Shown here piece by piece: positions 19,942 through 22,788 of a stretch of DNA of 22,788 bases. Each line of letters opens with the position of its first letter. Position 1 is the stretch's first letter. Below the pieces are notes generated by a model that had not been told where the DNA came from, searched no databases, and saw only the letters and a list, made by a program, of their open reading frames with translations. The position numbers were made by a program, and so were the translations under genes. This DNA is from Cudoniella acicularis (taxonomy: Eukaryota; Ascomycota; Leotiomycetes; Helotiales; Helotiaceae): NCBI GenBank assembly GCA_013054445.1, contig JAAMPI010000933.1, positions 1 through 22,788 of the forward strand. Reading direction: 5' to 3'.

Positions 19942-21874
19942 ATGACAGATCCTATATCAATGGTTGGGCTTGGTCTTAGCATCGCCTCACTGACGGGCCA
20001 AGCTTTGATGGGAGCAGTCCATGGTTGGTCATTCTGGCTCTCTCGAATGAGAAGCTATACTAACGTATATCAAAATAGTTATGGACCTGATGTTAAAGGC
20101 GAAAAATCTTAGTCCCGAGTATCAATACCTCAACCTTCGCCTTCAGCTAGAGAGACAGCGACTGTGGAATTGGAGCGATGTTTCCGGCTTGCCAAGCTAC
20201 CTAGAAGGCAAAGAGGATGCTCTTGACTCTAGCCTGAATGGCTTGAACCGCCATTTCATTCTTGAAGTTGTGCTTCAAGTGCAGACCTTAGTCACCGAGT
20301 TCGTGAAAGTCAAAGGCCGGTATGAACACTTCTCCCCAGGAAACACATTCGAAATAGATGCCCCCTCCACAGGGGATTCCGACATTCTGGAACAGTTTCC
20401 GGGACCTAAGAGCAGGGTGAAGACCCTGCTACGCGGTATCGAAATCACACAACAATTGCCAAAACGGCTACGATGGGCGATGTGGGATCAGGACAAGTTT
20501 AAAGGGCTTCTTGATCGTCTCAAGGAGTTGAATGATTGTCTAATTGATCTTGTGGACAACTCCGTCAGGTCTCAAATCATGACCATGACAAAAGAAACCA
20601 ACATCAATTTGTTGGGATTATGCAATAAAGTCGACGACCTGAGTCACCTCATTCAGGCACTTACACAGCCTGACGGACCTCCTGTCTACTCGACTTTAGA
20701 GTCTCGACTCCGCCTGAACTATAGTCTACCACGTAAACACACTGCCGAGGAAAACGAAATGAATAAAGATCTGTTGCAATTAACCCGATTCAAAAGCCTT
20801 TTGCAGACTACGGAGAATGGAGCTCTAAGTAAAGAGCAAATGAGAACTTTGGAGCTCAACCGAATGGAAATCAAAATTCTTGGTCCACAACCTTCTGGTA
20901 TTTCATTCAGTCCATCGGAAGGAACTCGGACTGAAGCTCTCTATCACGGACAAAATGTTTGGGTAGAATGGAAGCAATACAGACCTTTCGATCATCAGTC
21001 CACGAGACCAGACGCTCGAATCCTCAGCCGCGTCCAAAAGCTTGCGGCGCTACTCGGAAAGGACCCCAAACCAGCGAGCTTCCGAGTTCCTCATTGCCTG
21101 GGCTACTTCGATCAAACTGTTCACGATGTTGAAGCCCACGACGAAAGCAATGAGGATTTGGAACAAAGTCTCTACTTTGGATACGTCTTCACCAAACCGC
21201 ATGGTGTTCACGCATTAACCACCCCAGTAACCCTTTTCGACCTTCTTCAGGAACACTCCAAGCCCCCACTTGCCGACCGCATCGCACTCTCCCAGGCAAT
21301 ATCCAATTGTGTGTACAACCTGCACTCCGTAAACTGGCTGCACAAAGGACTTCGCTCCCAAAATATCATTTTCTTCCCATCCTCAAAAAGCGGCCTGATA
21401 GACTACGCCAAGCCCTACCTGACAGGATTTGAGTACGCGCGTCCAGCTTCGGTCGGGGAAATGACTGAAAACCTACCAGGAAATCCAGAATTTGATATTT
21501 ATCGACATCCGGATATTCTCGCCTCGGCTACAAATGAGGGATACAAACACTCTTATGACATTTATTCCTTCGGTATCATTTTGCTCGAGATCGCGGTTTG
21601 GAATAGAGTGGCAGATATCATGGATCCAGCAAAGCAGAGGAGAATCGTACTATCCAAGGTTAGGAGTAGATTGTTGGATGAGGAGCATTATCTATACGAG
21701 GTTTCTGCAAGCACGGGGTCTTTGTTCTGTGGTGCTGTGAGGTGTTGTCTTGGAGGTGGTTTGCTTTTGGGCTTAGGAGATGGAGAAGATGAGATTGATG
21801 AGGTTACAAGTGCAAAGATCAATCGAGGCTTCTATGAAAAAGTTGTAAAGAGGCTAGAAGATATCAGATGTTAG
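19942..21874 (+). CDS. HeLo domain (prion-inhibition and propagation) protein with C-terminal pseudokinase
   Basis: Exons 19942-20023 and 20079-21874, joined by a 55-bp intron with an ACTAAC branch site; 625 residues. The N-terminus (MVGLGLSIASLTGQALMGAV) is the hydrophobic helix typical of HeLo domains, followed by LNLRLQLERQRLWNWS and further helices to about residue 210. HeLo domains of HET-S-type proteins insert into membranes and execute cell death. The C-terminal half (about 300-600) has a kinase fold: LYHGQNVWVEWK with a candidate lysine at 326, HKGLRSQN (449-456), an LTGFEYARP segment (about 475-483) and SYDIYSFGII. The catalytic Asp of HRD is Gly, and DFG is replaced by TGF, so catalysis is unlikely. 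This recalls animal MLKL, a four-helix bundle plus pseudokinase. No amyloid motif is obvious. Divergent from the kinase-ankyrin gene. Confidence 0.9.
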
Positions 21875-22327
21875 GTTGGATGCGTCGGTAGTTTAATCTT
21901 TAGCCAGTTAATCTGACCGATGAGTGCCAAAGATATATTGTTCTCTGCGTCCCGCTTCAACCAGCAAACTCGACTCAAATACCTGATCCCATATAGCCGG
22001 TGAACAAATACTTCCTCGGATATCAGCAGCGCGGACTGAGGAGCGTCGGAAAGCTACCTGAACACCTTCTCATCTGCTTAACCGGTCACATATAAGTTTT
22101 CTTTTAAATAGGTTCAAAGCTCCAGCAAAGACTGGTGCCGGTATGCAAGCATGTCAGATCCGCGAAGCCAAGGACTTACTATTAAAACCGATTATACCTA
22201 CCACTATGAATGTACCTTAAACAGGTGATATAGAGGGCTATAGAGCATGCCATCGCTTCTAATAGTTAGATTATTTAAGTACGTACTCGAAAAAAAAAAA
22301 TTATAGTGTTATTATAAATTATAAAGA

Positions 22328-22393
22328 CCCCTAGAATTTTATATACTTACCCCCTAAAATTCAGCGCTCCCTAGAGTTTAGTATACTCACTTA
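22328..22393. repeat. Diverged direct repeat, about 22 bp, two copies
   Basis: Two copies beginning CCCTAGA, about 44 bp apart, match in most positions. Most differences are transitions, as expected of repeat-induced point mutation in a decayed repeat. The sample is too small to prove this. Confidence 0.45.
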
Positions 22394-22749
22394 CTATTTT
22401 CAATTATAAATATAAAAACCCGCCTGGTATAAATGACATTATATACCCTAGCCCTAACCGCTAATTATTATTTCTTAAAGACGAGAGTTCGCAGGTACAA
22501 TCGCATTGTCGCATATTGCAATATCGCTAAAAAAAAAAAAAAAAAATAGACACTTCCACCAAGGACCTGCCGTATGAGTGGTCCATGCGCAGCAAGATGG
22601 ACCACGACCGAAGGGCAGTGGGACACGATTAAGCCGCAAAGTTCATTCTAAAATTCCTCAAATTTCACGATTTAATTATCTATTACCGTAGAGCTCTTTC
22701 TTGGAAAATAGACCACAGCTTGCCATGCTTGGACGGAATAAGGTCAAGG

Positions 22750-22769
22750 GCTGCATAGAACTATGCAGC
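22750..22769. repeat. Perfect 9-bp-arm hairpin near the window end
   Basis: GCTGCATAG and its exact complement CTATGCAGC separated by AA. No tRNA-like context: no A and B boxes could be placed around it. Confidence 0.8.
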
Positions 22770-22788
22770 TAAGCGCCCTCGAACGGAG

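Larger units (their letters stand above)
21875..22788. other. AT-rich, repeat-derived right end without a supported gene
   Basis: Holds the HeLo 3' untranslated region on the left, then AT-rich DNA with two A-tracts (near 22290 and 22530), a diverged direct repeat near 22328-22393, an interstitial CCCTAGCCCTAA-like stretch near 22447, and a perfect hairpin at 22750-22769. The segment from 22548 on is less AT-rich but shows no recognisable protein. Confidence 0.5.

Noticed and set aside
22750..22788. Terminal hairpin as part of a tRNA
   Set aside because: The stem is a simple 9-bp palindrome, and no acceptor, D or T arm pairing is seen.
1..22788. CRISPR arrays, bacterial operons or Shine-Dalgarno sites
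   Set aside because: No regularly spaced repeats, and the spliced genes show a eukaryotic genome.

Overview
The window reads as nuclear DNA of a filamentous ascomycete (Pezizomycotina). The coding regions are interrupted by short introns (about 43-173 nt) with GTRAGT-like donors, CTAAC/CTAAT branch sites and YAG acceptors. The gene families (HET domain, HeLo domain, kinase-ankyrin fusions, F-BAR/DEP/RhoGAP, TauD-like dioxygenase) are typical of such fungi. Placement in Leotiomycetes is a guess from overall style, not a demonstration. All exon structures were worked out by hand from reading frames, splice signals and domain continuity.

Layout, left to right. 1-715: gene-poor DNA with a probable 3' end of a LINE-type retroelement ending in (AATC)6. 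716-about 3510 (minus): a BTB/POZ-HET fusion protein. About 3765-4052 (minus): an open frame for a small Cys-containing protein with a duplicated QCNWV motif, possibly a gene remnant. 4917-7719 (minus, 4 exons): an F-BAR/DEP/RhoGAP protein of the yeast Rgd2 type. 8300-10027 (plus, 3 exons): a type II membrane dipeptidase of family M19, divergent from the RhoGAP gene. 11089-12394 (plus, 4 exons): a TauD/TfdA-type Fe(II)/2-oxoglutarate dioxygenase. 13380-13713 (plus, 2 exons): a 90-residue Gly-rich protein with a CRE-type palindrome upstream. 13867-18977 (minus, 9 exons): a roughly 1522-residue protein with an intact Ser/Thr kinase followed by more than 20 ankyrin repeats. 19942-21874 (plus, 2 exons): a HeLo-domain protein with a C-terminal pseudokinase. 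21875-22788: AT-rich, repeat-derived DNA without a supported gene.

The most interesting unit is the right-hand head-to-head pair. A catalytically intact kinase-ankyrin protein and a HeLo-pseudokinase protein share a 964-bp intergenic region that also carries a 115-bp hairpin element with mariner-like TA ends. HeLo is the membrane-targeting cell-death domain of fungal HET-S, related to the four-helix bundle of animal MLKL. A sensor/kinase gene next to a HeLo-pseudokinase therefore resembles a RIPK-MLKL arrangement, and also the nwd2/het-S type of linked receptor-executor pair. With the BTB-HET gene about 15 kb away, the window may be part of an allorecognition or programmed-cell-death region. 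The functional link is inference. The domain content, the catalytic-residue pattern and the divergent layout are visible in the sequence.
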